From NCBI GenBank assembly GCA_050012675.1, contig JBEKGS010000001.1, positions 62,001 to 126,000 of the forward strand: 64,000 nt of DNA. Direction: 5' to 3'. This DNA comes from Fen-455 sp050012675. Its GTDB lineage: Bacteria > Actinomycetota > Acidimicrobiia > Acidimicrobiales > Bog-793. Shown here piece by piece: positions 1 through 8,596 of the stretch (position 1 is its first letter; each line of letters begins with the position of its first letter). The notes beneath the pieces were generated by a model. That model worked only from the letters and a program-made list of their open reading frames with translations. It searched no databases and was not told the origin of the DNA. The position numbers and the translations under genes were made by a program.

Positions 1-2
1 CC

Positions 3-629
3 CTCGGCCCGCTGTTCGGCACCAGGCGGTTGCGGGATCTCGGGAGCCGAGATCGTCTCGACGAACTGAGCTTCGAGCTGCGCCTCGGCGGCAAGGGCCG
101 CTTCGCGACCGACCGAGACATCGGCGCGCTCATGCTCGCCCACCTGGCCGACGACGACCCGCTCCGGTCCTGGGCGCAACGCCTCGGCGCGGGACTGTTC
201 GGTGTCGGGCTCGCAGGCCATCTCACAGGCTCCATCGACATGGTCGTGCGCCTCGGCGACGCGGCTGGGTCGCCGAGGCGCTTTGTCGTCGTCGACTACA
301 AGACCAACGTGCTCTGCGACGAGGGCCGCGAGCCGCGGCTCCTCGACTATCACCCCGGCCGCTTGGCAGCGGCGATGGCGGCACACCACTACCCCTTGCA
401 AGCCCTTCTCTACCTGGTGGCGTTGCACCGCTACCTGCGTTGGCGCTTGCCCGGTTACCGGCCCGCCGAGCACCTCGGAGGCGCCGCCTACCTGTTCGTG
501 CGGGGCATGGCAGGCGCTGGCACTCCGCTCATCGGGGAGGACCCGCACGGGGTGTTCACCTGGCGTGTCCCGCCTGCTCTCGTGACCGGGCTCAGCGACC
601 TGCTCGACGGCGCCGGGGCCCTCGCGTGA
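3..629 (+). CDS. recB: RecB, exonuclease V beta subunit, C-terminal part (5' truncated)
   Basis: This is the C-terminal end of the RecB helicase-nuclease of the RecBCD recombination and repair complex; the gene runs in from before the window, open from base 3. The nuclease domain is visible: GSIDMVV, then the catalytic core VVVDYKTN, where the Asp and Lys are the metal-binding and catalytic residues of the RecB/Cas4-like nuclease fold, then YPLQALLYLVALHRYL, the helix that follows in RecB proteins. The stop TGA overlaps the GTG start of recD by four bases, so the two are translationally coupled. The helicase motifs lie outside the window. Identification rests on this nuclease signature plus the adjoining recD. 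Confidence 0.9.
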   Translation, partial: LGPLFGTRRLRDLGSRDRLDELSFELRLGGKGRFATDRDIGALMLAHLADDDPLRSWAQRLGAGLFGVGLAGHLTGSIDMVVRLGDAAGSPRRFVVVDYKTNVLCDEGREPRLLDYHPGRLAAAMAAHHYPLQALLYLVALHRYLRWRLPGYRPAEHLGGAAYLFVRGMAGAGTPLIGEDPHGVFTWRVPPALVTGLSDLLDGAGALA

Positions 630-2497
630 CTGCGCCCACCCCGCTGCTCGGCGCACCGGTTCAGACGCTTGCGCCTTTTGTCGCCGCCGGCGTCCTCGCG
701 GCCTCCGATGTCCAGGTGGCAGGCGTGATCGCCCGAAGTGTCGGCGGCCTCGAGCCCGAGGTCGTGCTGGGCGCCGCTTTGGCGGCGCGCGCCCCGCGCC
801 TCGGGCACGTGTGCGTGGTGATCGGCACCGTCGCCGGGTCCGTCGTCGTCGACGCCGAAGGGGCCTACCCCGTGGACACCCTGCCATGGCCCGACGCTCA
901 GCGCTGGGCGGCCTGCCTCTACGAGAGCCCGGCGGTGGGCCGCCCGGAGGACGGGCCTTCAGGGGTGGTCCTGCCCCTCGTCTTCGACGGCACGCGCCTT
1001 TACCTCGAGCGCTACTGGCGCTTCGAGAAGCACGTCGCCGAAAGCCTTCTGCAAAGAGCGGGCAGCGCCGAGGGATTCGCCACTTCGTCACCTGGGCTCG
1101 AAGCCGTCTTGGACGAGCTGTTCGAGGACATGGACCGGCTGCAGCGCGAGGCCGCGTCCCAAGCGCTCACGGGCAGGATCGCGGTGATCGGCGGCGGACC
1201 GGGCACCGGCAAGACCCGCACCGTCGCCCGGCTGCTCGCCGCCGCCAACGCCGTCGCCCTCGCACGGGGCGAGCCGCCCAGGGTGGCTCTCGCGGCTCCC
1301 ACCGGCAAGGCGGCCGCCCGCATGACAGCCGCCGTCCACGAGGAGGCAGAAGTGGCGAACCTCGGCGAGGGTGTCGCGGACCTGCTGCGTCGGACGGAGG
1401 CACGGACACTTCACCGCCTGTTAGGGGCCCACGCCGGCGGGAAACCCCGCTACGACAGCTCCAACCCGTTGCCCGACGATCTCGTGGTCGTGGACGAGAC
1501 GTCGATGGTGTCCCTGCCGATGATGGCCCGCCTGCTCGACGCGGTACGCCCCGGGGCGACGCTCGTGCTGGTCGGGGACCCGTACCAGCTCGCGAGCGTC
1601 GAGGCGGGCGCCGTGCTCGGCGAGATCGTCGGCCCGAGGGTCAAAGGGCCGGCCGTTGGCCCGCTCGGGGCGCGCATCGTGCTGCTCGAGCACAACCACC
1701 GTTTCGGCCTGAACTCCGAGATCGCGGCGTTCGCCGACGCCGTCCGGCTCGGCGAGGCCGACGTCGCGATGGAGCTGCTCCGCGACCACGGCTCCGGCGA
1801 GGTGACATGGGTCGGGGACGAAGACCGGGCGGGTATCACCCGGCTCCACGAGGAGGCGGCGGCATGCGCCGCCGGGGTGGTGCGGGCGGCTCTCAAGGGC
1901 GATGCCAGAGAGGGTCTCAAGGAGTCGTCGCAGCTGAAAGTCCTCTGCGCCACGCGACTCGGACCCCTCGGTGTCTCCGGCTGGACCGCTGCCATCGAAG
2001 CTCTCACGGCCAGTGCCTTGCCCGAGGCCGGCATCGGCCGGCGCAACTACGTCGGCCGGCCGGTCATCGTGACTCGCAACGACTATCTCAACGGGGTCTT
2101 CAACGGGGACGTGGGACTCGTGGTCGCCGGCACCGCCGGACCGCTCGCGGCCTTCCAGGACGCCAACGGTGCTTTCCGGGAGCTGGCGTTGTCGCGGCTC
2201 TCCGACATCGAGACCTGGTGGGCGATGACGATCCACAAGAGCCAGGGGTCAGAGTTCGAGCGCGTGATCCTGGCACTACCCCCACCGCCGTCGCCGGTGC
2301 TTACCCGGGAGCTCCTCTACACCGCCGTCACCCGTGCCAAAGAACAGGTCACCGTCGTGGCAGCCGAGGAGTCACTCAGAGCCGCGATCACAAACCCGGT
2401 GGCTAGACCCTCAGGGCTCCGCCAAAAGCTCTGGGCCTTGCATGGTGGAGACCCCGGCTACGCGAACTCGACGGCTGGAAGCTTCATGCGGTCATGA
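626..2497 (+). CDS. recD: RecD, exonuclease V alpha subunit (5'-3' helicase)
   Basis: RecD is the fast 5'-3' SF1B helicase of RecBCD. The GTG at 626 overlaps the recB stop (GTGA) and gives 623 residues, a usual length; an upstream in-frame start at 440 would lie inside recB and is rejected. Visible motifs are Walker A GGGPGTGKT near residue 190, the DEAD-box-like VVDETSM, LVLVGDPYQL (motif III), and the C-terminal MTIHKSQGSEFE and LLYTAVTRA (motifs V and VI). These match the RecD order. The stop overlaps the next gene by four bases (ATGA). With recB upstream, recC is expected just before the window. Confidence 0.95.
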   Translation: MTAPTPLLGAPVQTLAPFVAAGVLAASDVQVAGVIARSVGGLEPEVVLGAALAARAPRLGHVCVVIGTVAGSVVVDAEGAYPVDTLPWPDAQRWAACLYESPAVGRPEDGPSGVVLPLVFDGTRLYLERYWRFEKHVAESLLQRAGSAEGFATSSPGLEAVLDELFEDMDRLQREAASQALTGRIAVIGGGPGTGKTRTVARLLAAANAVALARGEPPRVALAAPTGKAAARMTAAVHEEAEVANLGEGVADLLRRTEARTLHRLLGAHAGGKPRYDSSNPLPDDLVVVDETSMVSLPMMARLLDAVRPGATLVLVGDPYQLASVEAGAVLGEIVGPRVKGPAVGPLGARIVLLEHNHRFGLNSEIAAFADAVRLGEADVAMELLRDHGSGEVTWVGDEDRAGITRLHEEAAACAAGVVRAALKGDAREGLKESSQLKVLCATRLGPLGVSGWTAAIEALTASALPEAGIGRRNYVGRPVIVTRNDYLNGVFNGDVGLVVAGTAGPLAAFQDANGAFRELALSRLSDIETWWAMTIHKSQGSEFERVILALPPPPSPVLTRELLYTAVTRAKEQVTVVAAEESLRAAITNPVARPSGLRQKLWALHGGDPGYANSTAGSFMRS

Positions 2498-3039
2498 AGA
2501 TCACCAAGGCTTGGCGGGTAACGGCGTGCCTCACCGTGGCGATGATCGCGGTTGGCACCGGAGGAAGCGCCGTGGCGCAGGCGGCCCAGCGCTCGGCGGC
2601 GAGCGCGCCACAAGGCGCCGCAGCGGTTCAGCAGTCGCTCTGCAAGTCCATCGGGCGGCTCGACCGCCTAGTCGTTCGACGTGTGGACGCGTTCCCGCAG
2701 AACAACATCCATTTCTCGTTCCCCGCGGTGACCGTGGTCGAAGAGGTGGCGTCGGTCAGGGACGTCGCCAAGGTGCTGTGCGCCCTGCCCCGGATCCCCA
2801 ACACCATGATGAGCTGCCCGGCGGACCTCGGGATCACCTACCGCCTCAGCTTCACCGCACCGGAGGAGACGATCCCGACCGTTGTCGTCTCCGCGACGGG
2901 CTGCGAGACGGTGCTCGGGATCGGCCCCAGCCGCTGGGTCGGCACCTCCCCCAACTTCTGGCGCCGGCTCGGCGAGGACATGGGTCTGGCGAGTCCGACC
3001 TGGGCGACTTTCAGGGGCACCGGGGGTGCCCTCGGCTGA
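2494..3039 (+). CDS. Predicted secreted protein of unknown function
   Basis: A 181-residue protein whose ATG overlaps the recD stop codon. The N-terminus (MKITKAWR, then a hydrophobic stretch of about 15 residues, then AVAQAAQ) is a classical Sec signal peptide with an Ala-X-Ala-type cleavage site. The mature part has four Cys residues (near LCKS, VLCALP, MSCPAD, TGCET), which could form two disulfides, and a C-terminal Trp/Arg/Gly-rich part. I do not recognise a family. Its coupling to recD is odd, because a secreted protein has no obvious role in DNA repair; it may simply use the recBCD transcript. Confidence 0.65.
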   Translation: MKITKAWRVTACLTVAMIAVGTGGSAVAQAAQRSAASAPQGAAAVQQSLCKSIGRLDRLVVRRVDAFPQNNIHFSFPAVTVVEEVASVRDVAKVLCALPRIPNTMMSCPADLGITYRLSFTAPEETIPTVVVSATGCETVLGIGPSRWVGTSPNFWRRLGEDMGLASPTWATFRGTGGALG

Positions 3040-3161
3040 AGCGGGGCCGGACCGCACAGGTTCTCCGATGTGGTCTCCTGAGTGGCATGACGAGCACAAA
3101 CTCTGCCGGGCCCGGGTCCCCACCGCGGGCCGGCTGATGGGCGCGGGTCTTGCCTGAAGGC

Positions 3162-3992
3162 TCAGCCTTCCAGGAACGCCGGGCGGCCGAGCAGGTAACC
3201 CTGGCCGGTCTCGACCTCGAGCGACAAGAGCATGGCGAGCTCCTCCTCGGTCTCGATCCCCTCGGCCAGGCTGATCGCGCCCGCGCGCTTGGCCATGCTG
3301 GCGTAGGCGCAAGCGACCGCCTGGCGTAGCTCGTCCTCGGCGATCCCGTGGATCACCGTCGTGTCGATCTTGACGATGTCGGGCCGGACCCCGAGGAGGT
3401 GTTGCAGGCTGACGTCAGCGGCTCCGGCGTCGTCGAGGGCGATCCGCACGCCGAGCGAGCGCAGGTGATCGATCACCTCGACGAAGAGGTGGTAGTTGTC
3501 CACGCTGTCGTTCTCGGCGATGTCGAGAACGAGCAGCTCAGCAGGGACCTTGTCGGCAAGCTCGCCGAAGTCGCTCGAGGCCGCCGTCGCAGGCGACACG
3601 TTCAGTTCGAGGAAGGCGCGCTCGGGCAGTTGCCCAAAATGCTCGATGGCCGTCGAGGCGGCGAGGAGCTCGAGATCCTGCAGGACCCCGAGATGCAGGG
3701 CCTGGTCAAACCACTGACGCGGCGTCGCGTGCGCCGGCCGGGGGAACCTGGCCAGGGCTTCGTAGCCGATCACATCACGCGAGCGAAGGTTGCAGACGGG
3801 CTGAAAAGCGATTCGAATCGAGCGGTCGTTGAGCACTCGCTGGACGTCGAGAGGCGACCCGTTGAGGGGCTTCACCAACGTCAGCCTACCCAAGTCCTCG
3901 GGCCGTGCTGCGTCTTGGGTCGTCCTTGCTCTTTTGCGCACTACTGGCGCCGGTTCGAGCGAGCGCCTCCTACGGTTGTCAGACGGCGACAC
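3162..3992 (-). CDS. EAL-domain protein (cyclic-di-GMP phosphodiesterase or sensor)
   Basis: A soluble 276-residue protein with a basic N-terminal tail and one EAL domain from about residue 45. EAL is present as GYEALARF, the Asn motif as LELNVSP, the lysine as IVKID, then AEGIETEEEL and GQGYLLGRP. Two motifs are divergent: the usual E-I/L-T-E is LDIAE and the usual DDFG is DDAGAA. The metal-binding DD pair remains, so activity is possible but uncertain. Its start lies inside the end of the upstream GGDEF gene (14-base overlap), so a cyclase and a potential phosphodiesterase are made together. It closely resembles the EAL protein at 54815-55915 and the two are probably paralogues. Confidence 0.85.
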   Translation of the reverse strand: MSPSDNRRRRSLEPAPVVRKRARTTQDAARPEDLGRLTLVKPLNGSPLDVQRVLNDRSIRIAFQPVCNLRSRDVIGYEALARFPRPAHATPRQWFDQALHLGVLQDLELLAASTAIEHFGQLPERAFLELNVSPATAASSDFGELADKVPAELLVLDIAENDSVDNYHLFVEVIDHLRSLGVRIALDDAGAADVSLQHLLGVRPDIVKIDTTVIHGIAEDELRQAVACAYASMAKRAGAISLAEGIETEEELAMLLSLEVETGQGYLLGRPAFLEG

Positions 3993-5769
3993 AATGTCGT
4001 CCCTTCCCGGCCCTCTTGGCCGTGTACATGGCGGCGTCGGCCGACTTCATCAACTGGGCGGCGGACTGGCCGAAGGCGTCGGTGAACGCGATCCCGACCG
4101 AGGCTCCGATCTCCGCGACCCCGGTCGCGAGAGGGAACGGCTCGGCGACGCTCGCGACTATCCGTTGGGCGATTATCTCGACCACTTCCAGCGACGCCGC
4201 CTGCTCCAGCAGGATCGCGAACTCATCGCCTCCGAGGCGTGCGACGGTGTCAGTGGCGCGGACACAGGCGTTGAGCCTGCCCGCCACCTGGACGAGGAGC
4301 TCGTCACCGGCGCTGTGCCCGAACGTGTCGTTGATCGTCTTGAACTCGTCGAGGTCGATGTAGAGCAGGAAGACCAGGTTTCCCGCTCGTGCCGCGCGGT
4401 GGTAGGCGCCGTCGATGTGGTCGACGAAAAGCGCCCGGTTGGCCAGGCCGGTGAGTGGGTCGTGGAACGCCTTGTGCACCAGCTCGTCCTGGGCGCCTTC
4501 CAACAGGGCCAGGTCCTCGTGCAACCGCCCGTTTTGCAGTGCGAAGGCGAGTTGCTTCGCGAGCGTGCCGAGCAACTGAAGATCCGTCTGGCGGAAGTCG
4601 CCGACGAACTTGTTGCGGTGGGCCACGACGAGGTAGCCGAGGGAGGGAAGGTTGTCCGCCGCCGGTACGGCCACGCCCATCCCTGTGGGCCGGTCGTCAC
4701 CTTCGATGTAGCGGGCCAGCGGCGTGTCGACGCCGAGGGTCTTGGTGACCAGGATGTTGTCACTGCTGAGGGTCTCGGCAAGTCCGTCCGGCAGGGACTC
4801 GACGGGGACCGCCTGCATGACCTCGTCGGCTACGCCGTTCACCGTCTTGGTGACGAGCGCAGGGTTGCCCGGAGTCGTCGGCAGGAGCGTGAGCTCCACA
4901 AGGGTCGCGTGGAACATCCTCGCGAGGTGGTCGAGAAACTCCACGGCACCGGTGTGCACGCTCTTGGAGTGGCTCAGGATGCGCGTGGCGGCAAAGAGGT
5001 TCTCGATGTCGCTCAGCTGTCTCCGCCTGGTTATCTGTGCGCGGTAAGCGGCGATGCTCAGAAGGACCGGGATCGGGATGGTCAAGAGCAGCACCGGGGC
5101 GGCGACGGTCATGACGAGGACGATCGTTGCGATGACGCCGTTGCCGAGCGCTATGACCGCCACCATCGGCGCCGTGGACGCCAGTCCCTCGGTGACGATG
5201 GTGAGGTCGGCCTCCGACAGGTACATGGCGGCTGAGATCTCGATGTTGGAGAGCTCGTTCAACAGGGCGACCGTCAAGAGGTAGCCGATGACGCTTCGCG
5301 TGGAGAAGATGACATTGGGCTGGATCATGAAACGCAAGAGCGCGTAGTAAAGAGGCGTCGCTAGCAGTTGGGCCCCGAAATTGAAGATCACCTGTACCGG
5401 AGCGCGCTTTTGGGCGGCCTGGACTATCCCGAGGCTGCAGGCCATAACCAGCGCCGTCACGAAGGGGTTCGTGCCCATGAGGGCCACGATGATGACGGCG
5501 TCGTTCAGCGTCAGGACGACGTTGGTCTTGCGGATCGGCAGTTCCACGCTCGCCAGCTCCGCCGCCGTCGCGAGGAGGAAGATCCCCCACCAAGGGATGG
5601 CCGGGACGTTGCTGGCGGATATGGCGGCGGCGTGGCGAAGCGGCCCGAAGACGACCGCCAGCCCACCGGCGAGGACGAGAAAGACGTACAGCCACAGCCG
5701 GATGGGTTGACCGAAAGCGTGACGCCGGGCGGGCTTCGGGGAAGTGGTGGCGTCAACTGGCGCGGGCAT
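3979..5769 (-). CDS. Membrane-bound diguanylate cyclase (6-7 TM, GAF-like, GGDEF)
   Basis: A 596-residue protein predicted to synthesise cyclic-di-GMP. The ATG at 5769 is chosen because GAGG lies seven bases upstream; an in-frame start 41 codons earlier has no ribosome site. The first 230 residues contain six or seven hydrophobic segments (for example LWLYVFLVLAGGLAVVF and AVIIVALMG). A GAF-like segment follows, then a GGDEF domain with an intact ARLGGDEFAILL motif near residue 505. The product-inhibition site RATD sits five residues before GGDEF, as expected for allosteric feedback. The C-terminal ADAAMYTAKRAGKGR is typical of the fold. It overlaps the downstream EAL gene. The input signal is unknown. 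Confidence 0.9.
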   Translation of the reverse strand: MPAPVDATTSPKPARRHAFGQPIRLWLYVFLVLAGGLAVVFGPLRHAAAISASNVPAIPWWGIFLLATAAELASVELPIRKTNVVLTLNDAVIIVALMGTNPFVTALVMACSLGIVQAAQKRAPVQVIFNFGAQLLATPLYYALLRFMIQPNVIFSTRSVIGYLLTVALLNELSNIEISAAMYLSEADLTIVTEGLASTAPMVAVIALGNGVIATIVLVMTVAAPVLLLTIPIPVLLSIAAYRAQITRRRQLSDIENLFAATRILSHSKSVHTGAVEFLDHLARMFHATLVELTLLPTTPGNPALVTKTVNGVADEVMQAVPVESLPDGLAETLSSDNILVTKTLGVDTPLARYIEGDDRPTGMGVAVPAADNLPSLGYLVVAHRNKFVGDFRQTDLQLLGTLAKQLAFALQNGRLHEDLALLEGAQDELVHKAFHDPLTGLANRALFVDHIDGAYHRAARAGNLVFLLYIDLDEFKTINDTFGHSAGDELLVQVAGRLNACVRATDTVARLGGDEFAILLEQAASLEVVEIIAQRIVASVAEPFPLATGVAEIGASVGIAFTDAFGQSAAQLMKSADAAMYTAKRAGKGRHCVAV

Positions 5770-6592
5770 CTCGCCACCTCGGCATCTGGTGGTCCCAGAG
5801 GCGGGACATGCCGGTTGAAGCTTGGGACGTGCCTTCTCCCGGGCGCAGCCCTGAACTGCGGGCGGCACCTTGGAAGTGCGCGTAGCGATCACTCGACACA
5901 GTCGCTAAGGACCGGACCTGGCACATGTGGTTGACCCGTCTTCAGCTGTTCCTGGGCAACGACGTCCGTATGGACTTGGCCGGCATGACGGCCGGGAAGG
6001 AATCGAAATCAAAGCCCACCCGTCCGATGTGGCAGACGGGCACAACAGGAACCCCCTCAGCAGATTCGGTGAGGTATGTCAATTGATCATCACCCGCAAA
6101 ATCCCCCCGTGCGGCACCATGTCGCCGAGAGCGCGCCCGACCGGCCCGCGCAATGTCGGTCCGGTCATCAAAGGACTGCCCTTCTCCAAGATGTCGAAAG
6201 GCTTTTTCACGGTCCTGGCTCCCTCGCAGCGCTAGCCCGAACAAAAGGGTTCTTCTCATCCTCTGTTATCGGACGAGACACAAGCCGGCTTTAGGCCTCA
6301 ACTCGGCCAGCTCGACTGAGGCGGGGCTCGGCCCGGCCGCGCAGCCTGGCGAAGGGGCGCTCTTGTCGATCGGTGAGTCGATCTCCTGGTCAAAGGGCCC
6401 GGCTCGCGGTGGGAGCTCGGCGGCCCCACCGATCATCTCGCTTTGTCAGCTCCTAGCCGAGCCGGTGGTCCCCGGGTCGCAGAGGTGCTGATCGTGACCC
6501 GTCTTGCGCCCAGCCAGTCCAAGGCGCAGAGTTCGGTGTAGGTGTCGGGGCCGCCAGGGTGCCGCGCGGCCCAGTGGAACAGGAGAATCAGC
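5770..6592 (+). other. Intergenic region, no confident gene
   Basis: This is the longest gene-free stretch in the window (about 820 bases) and is less GC-rich than its surroundings, with A-rich patches around 5990-6110 and 6230-6290. Short open frames occur but none has coding character or a ribosome site. A small hairpin can be drawn at 6019-6040 (CCCGTC, 10-base loop, GACGGG). It lies upstream of both the minus-strand cyclase gene and the plus-strand kinase gene, so it must hold two divergent promoters. A small RNA cannot be excluded; I could not match a known riboswitch. Confidence 0.4.
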
Positions 6593-7075
6593 GTGCAGCT
6601 CGTCGTCGTACCCATCGACAAGCCCGAAGACCTGAACGTGATCCTGGGCCAGGCGCATTTCGTCAAGACCGTCGAGGACCTCCACGAAGCCCTCGTCGGC
6701 TCGAGTCCGCACCTGCGCTTCGGTCTCGCCTTCTCCGAGGCCTCGGGCAAATGCCTCGTCCGCCGATCGGGCAACGACCCCGAGCTCGAGGACCTGGCGG
6801 TCCGCAACGTTGTTTCGCTCGGCGCGGGCCACTGCTTTGTCGTGTTCGTCCGCGAGGGCTACCCGGTCAACGTGCTCAACCAGCTGAAGCTCGTCCCGGA
6901 GGTGTGCAACATCTACTGCGCCACGGCCAATCGCGTGGAGGTAGTGCTCGCCGAGACGGACCTCGGCCGGGGCGTGCTCGGAGTGATCGACGGCTCGGGC
7001 CCGCTCGGTGTGGAGTCCGACGAGGACGTCACTGACCGCAAGTCGCTGCTACGCGCCATCGGCTACAAGCTCTGA
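6593..7075 (+). CDS. Adenosine-specific kinase family protein (DUF355)
   Basis: A 160-residue protein that matches the compact DUF355/adenosine-specific kinase family best known from archaea. Characteristic stretches are GQAHFVKTVEDLHEAL, FGLAFSEASG, SGNDPELEDLAV, GAGHCFVVFVREGYPVN, VCNIYCATAN and the C-terminal RKSLLRAIGYKL. The whole length corresponds to one family domain. The GTG at 6593 is chosen because AGGAG stands seven bases upstream. It is followed after 19 bases by a SixA-type phosphatase, probably in one operon. Structural work on an archaeal member suggested adenosine binding; a physiological role in bacteria is not established. Confidence 0.85.
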   Translation: MQLVVVPIDKPEDLNVILGQAHFVKTVEDLHEALVGSSPHLRFGLAFSEASGKCLVRRSGNDPELEDLAVRNVVSLGAGHCFVVFVREGYPVNVLNQLKLVPEVCNIYCATANRVEVVLAETDLGRGVLGVIDGSGPLGVESDEDVTDRKSLLRAIGYKL

Positions 7076-7094
7076 GCCCTGAGGAAAGGCCGAG

Positions 7095-7592
7095 ATGTCA
7101 CACGCACTGATCGTCTTCAGGCATTCCAAGTCAGACTGGTCTGCGGACTACGGCGGCTCGGACCTCGACAGGCCCCTGGCGAAACGGGGTCGCAAGTCCG
7201 CGAGGGCGGCCGGCCGTTTCCTGGCGTCGACAGAGGTGCCCGAGTCGGTCGTCTGCTCGCCGGCGCTGCGTGCGACCGCCACCCTCGAGTTGGCGAGCGA
7301 GGCCCGGGACTGGCTGTGGTCGGTGCGCGAGTCGGTCGCCCTCTACGACGGGGGCGTCGAAGGCTTGCTGGCCGAGGTTCGCCGGGAGCCCGAGACGACG
7401 CGGTTGTTGATGGTGGTGGGCCACGAGCCCGCCTGTTCGGAGACGGTCCAGTTCCTGATAGGCGGAGGCCTTGTCCGCATGCCGACGGCGGCCCTCGCCC
7501 GGGTCGACCTCCAAGTCGAGGAGTGGGGCGAGGTGAGCGCCGGGTCCGGGGTGCTGTCCTGGCTCGTGGTACCCCGAGTGATCGGCGCCTAG
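7095..7592 (+). CDS. SixA-type histidine phosphatase
   Basis: A 165-residue member of the histidine phosphatase superfamily. The N-terminal phospho-acceptor motif appears as FRHSKSDW (the RHG motif with Ser for Gly, as is common in SixA-like proteins), followed by DLDRPLAKRGRKSA, the second arginine region SPALRATAT, and the distal catalytic motif VVGHEPA. SixA removes phosphate from histidine phosphotransfer domains in E. coli, but actinobacterial homologues may have small-molecule or other phosphohistidine substrates. It sits 19 bases after the DUF355 gene and 5 bases before an ABC ATPase gene, which suggests cotranscription but not necessarily shared function. Confidence 0.85.
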   Translation: MSHALIVFRHSKSDWSADYGGSDLDRPLAKRGRKSARAAGRFLASTEVPESVVCSPALRATATLELASEARDWLWSVRESVALYDGGVEGLLAEVRREPETTRLLMVVGHEPACSETVQFLIGGGLVRMPTAALARVDLQVEEWGEVSAGSGVLSWLVVPRVIGA

Positions 7593-7597
7593 TTCGC

Positions 7598-8590
7598 GTG
7601 ACACTCGCTTCCAGCCCCGGCGCCACGGCGGGGGCCGGTCCCGCCGACCCGCATCGCACGCCGGTGCTCGACTGCGCCGGTCTCACCAAGAGCTTCGGCA
7701 CGCGCCTGGCCGTCGACGGGGTCGGCTTTCGCATCTTCGAAGGCGAGGTTTACGGCCTTTTGGGTCCGAACGGCGCCGGCAAGACGACGACCATGAAGAT
7801 GGTGTGCGGCCTGCTCGAGCCCGACAAGGGGACCATCCGCGTGGCCGGCGAGCAGGCGATCGGAAACCTCTCGGTCAAGGCGCTCATCGGTTACGTGCCC
7901 CAGGACGTCGCCCTTTATCCCGACCTCACCGCCCGCGAGAACCTCGAGTTCCTCGCGAGGTTGTACAAGCTCGGCCGGCGCACAGTGGCCGCCCGGGTCG
8001 AGGAGGCCCTCGAGCTGACCGAGCTCACAGAAAGAGGCGACGACCGGCTCGACTCGTTCTCGGGCGGCATGAAACGGCGGATGAACATAGCTGCCGGACT
8101 GCTCAACCACCCGAAGCTGCTCGTGCTCGACGAGCCGACCGTCGGCGTCGATCCTCAGAGCCGCCACGCCATCTTGGAGCGGGTGCAGGCCTTCGGGCGC
8201 GAAGGGCTTGCCGTGGTGTACACGACCCACTACATGGAGGAGGCCGAACGCGTGTGCGACCGCGTCGGCATCATCGACCACGGCCACCTGATCGCGGAGG
8301 GGACCAGGCGCGAGCTCGTGGCCAAGCTCGGTGAGCAGGACCGCATCTCCCTCAGCGCCACGGGCGACCTGGAACGTCTCGCCGAGGCCTGCCGGGGCGT
8401 CGCAGGCGTCACGAGCGCCGCCACGGCCGAGGGCTCCGTTCAACTCGTGGCCACCGAGGGGCGCCACCTCCTGCCGGCCATCCTGGAAGCGGCCGACGCG
8501 GCCGGGATCTCGGTCACGAGCGTCGACGTCGTCGAGCCGGACCTGGAGGCGGTGTTCTTGAACCTGACCGGCACCGCACTGAGGGAATGA
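7598..8590 (+). CDS. ABC-2 type exporter, ATP-binding subunit (DrrA/CcmA-like)
   Basis: A 330-residue nucleotide-binding protein. The GTG at 7598 is chosen because it lies just after the previous stop; longer frames would overlap the phosphatase gene. Motifs: Walker A GPNGAGKTT, Q-loop YVPQDVALYP, signature SFSGGMKRRM, Walker B LLVLDEPTVGVD, and the H-loop YTTHYMEEAE. The C-terminal 90 residues form the extension typical of the DrrA family. Two ABC-2 permease genes follow immediately, giving a complete three-gene exporter. Substrates of such systems include drugs and lipids or polysaccharides; nothing here identifies the cargo. Confidence 0.93.
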   Translation: MTLASSPGATAGAGPADPHRTPVLDCAGLTKSFGTRLAVDGVGFRIFEGEVYGLLGPNGAGKTTTMKMVCGLLEPDKGTIRVAGEQAIGNLSVKALIGYVPQDVALYPDLTARENLEFLARLYKLGRRTVAARVEEALELTELTERGDDRLDSFSGGMKRRMNIAAGLLNHPKLLVLDEPTVGVDPQSRHAILERVQAFGREGLAVVYTTHYMEEAERVCDRVGIIDHGHLIAEGTRRELVAKLGEQDRISLSATGDLERLAEACRGVAGVTSAATAEGSVQLVATEGRHLLPAILEAADAAGISVTSVDVVEPDLEAVFLNLTGTALRE

Positions 8591-8596
8591 GGACAC

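Noticed and set aside
3829..5235. 468-residue plus-strand open frame
   Set aside because: Shadow of the GGDEF gene; composition is of an antisense frame and no ribosome site or domain is seen.
5770..6592. Cyclic-di-GMP riboswitch before the cyclase gene
   Set aside because: I looked for the conserved GEMM core but found only a small unrelated hairpin at 6019-6040; nothing supports the assignment.
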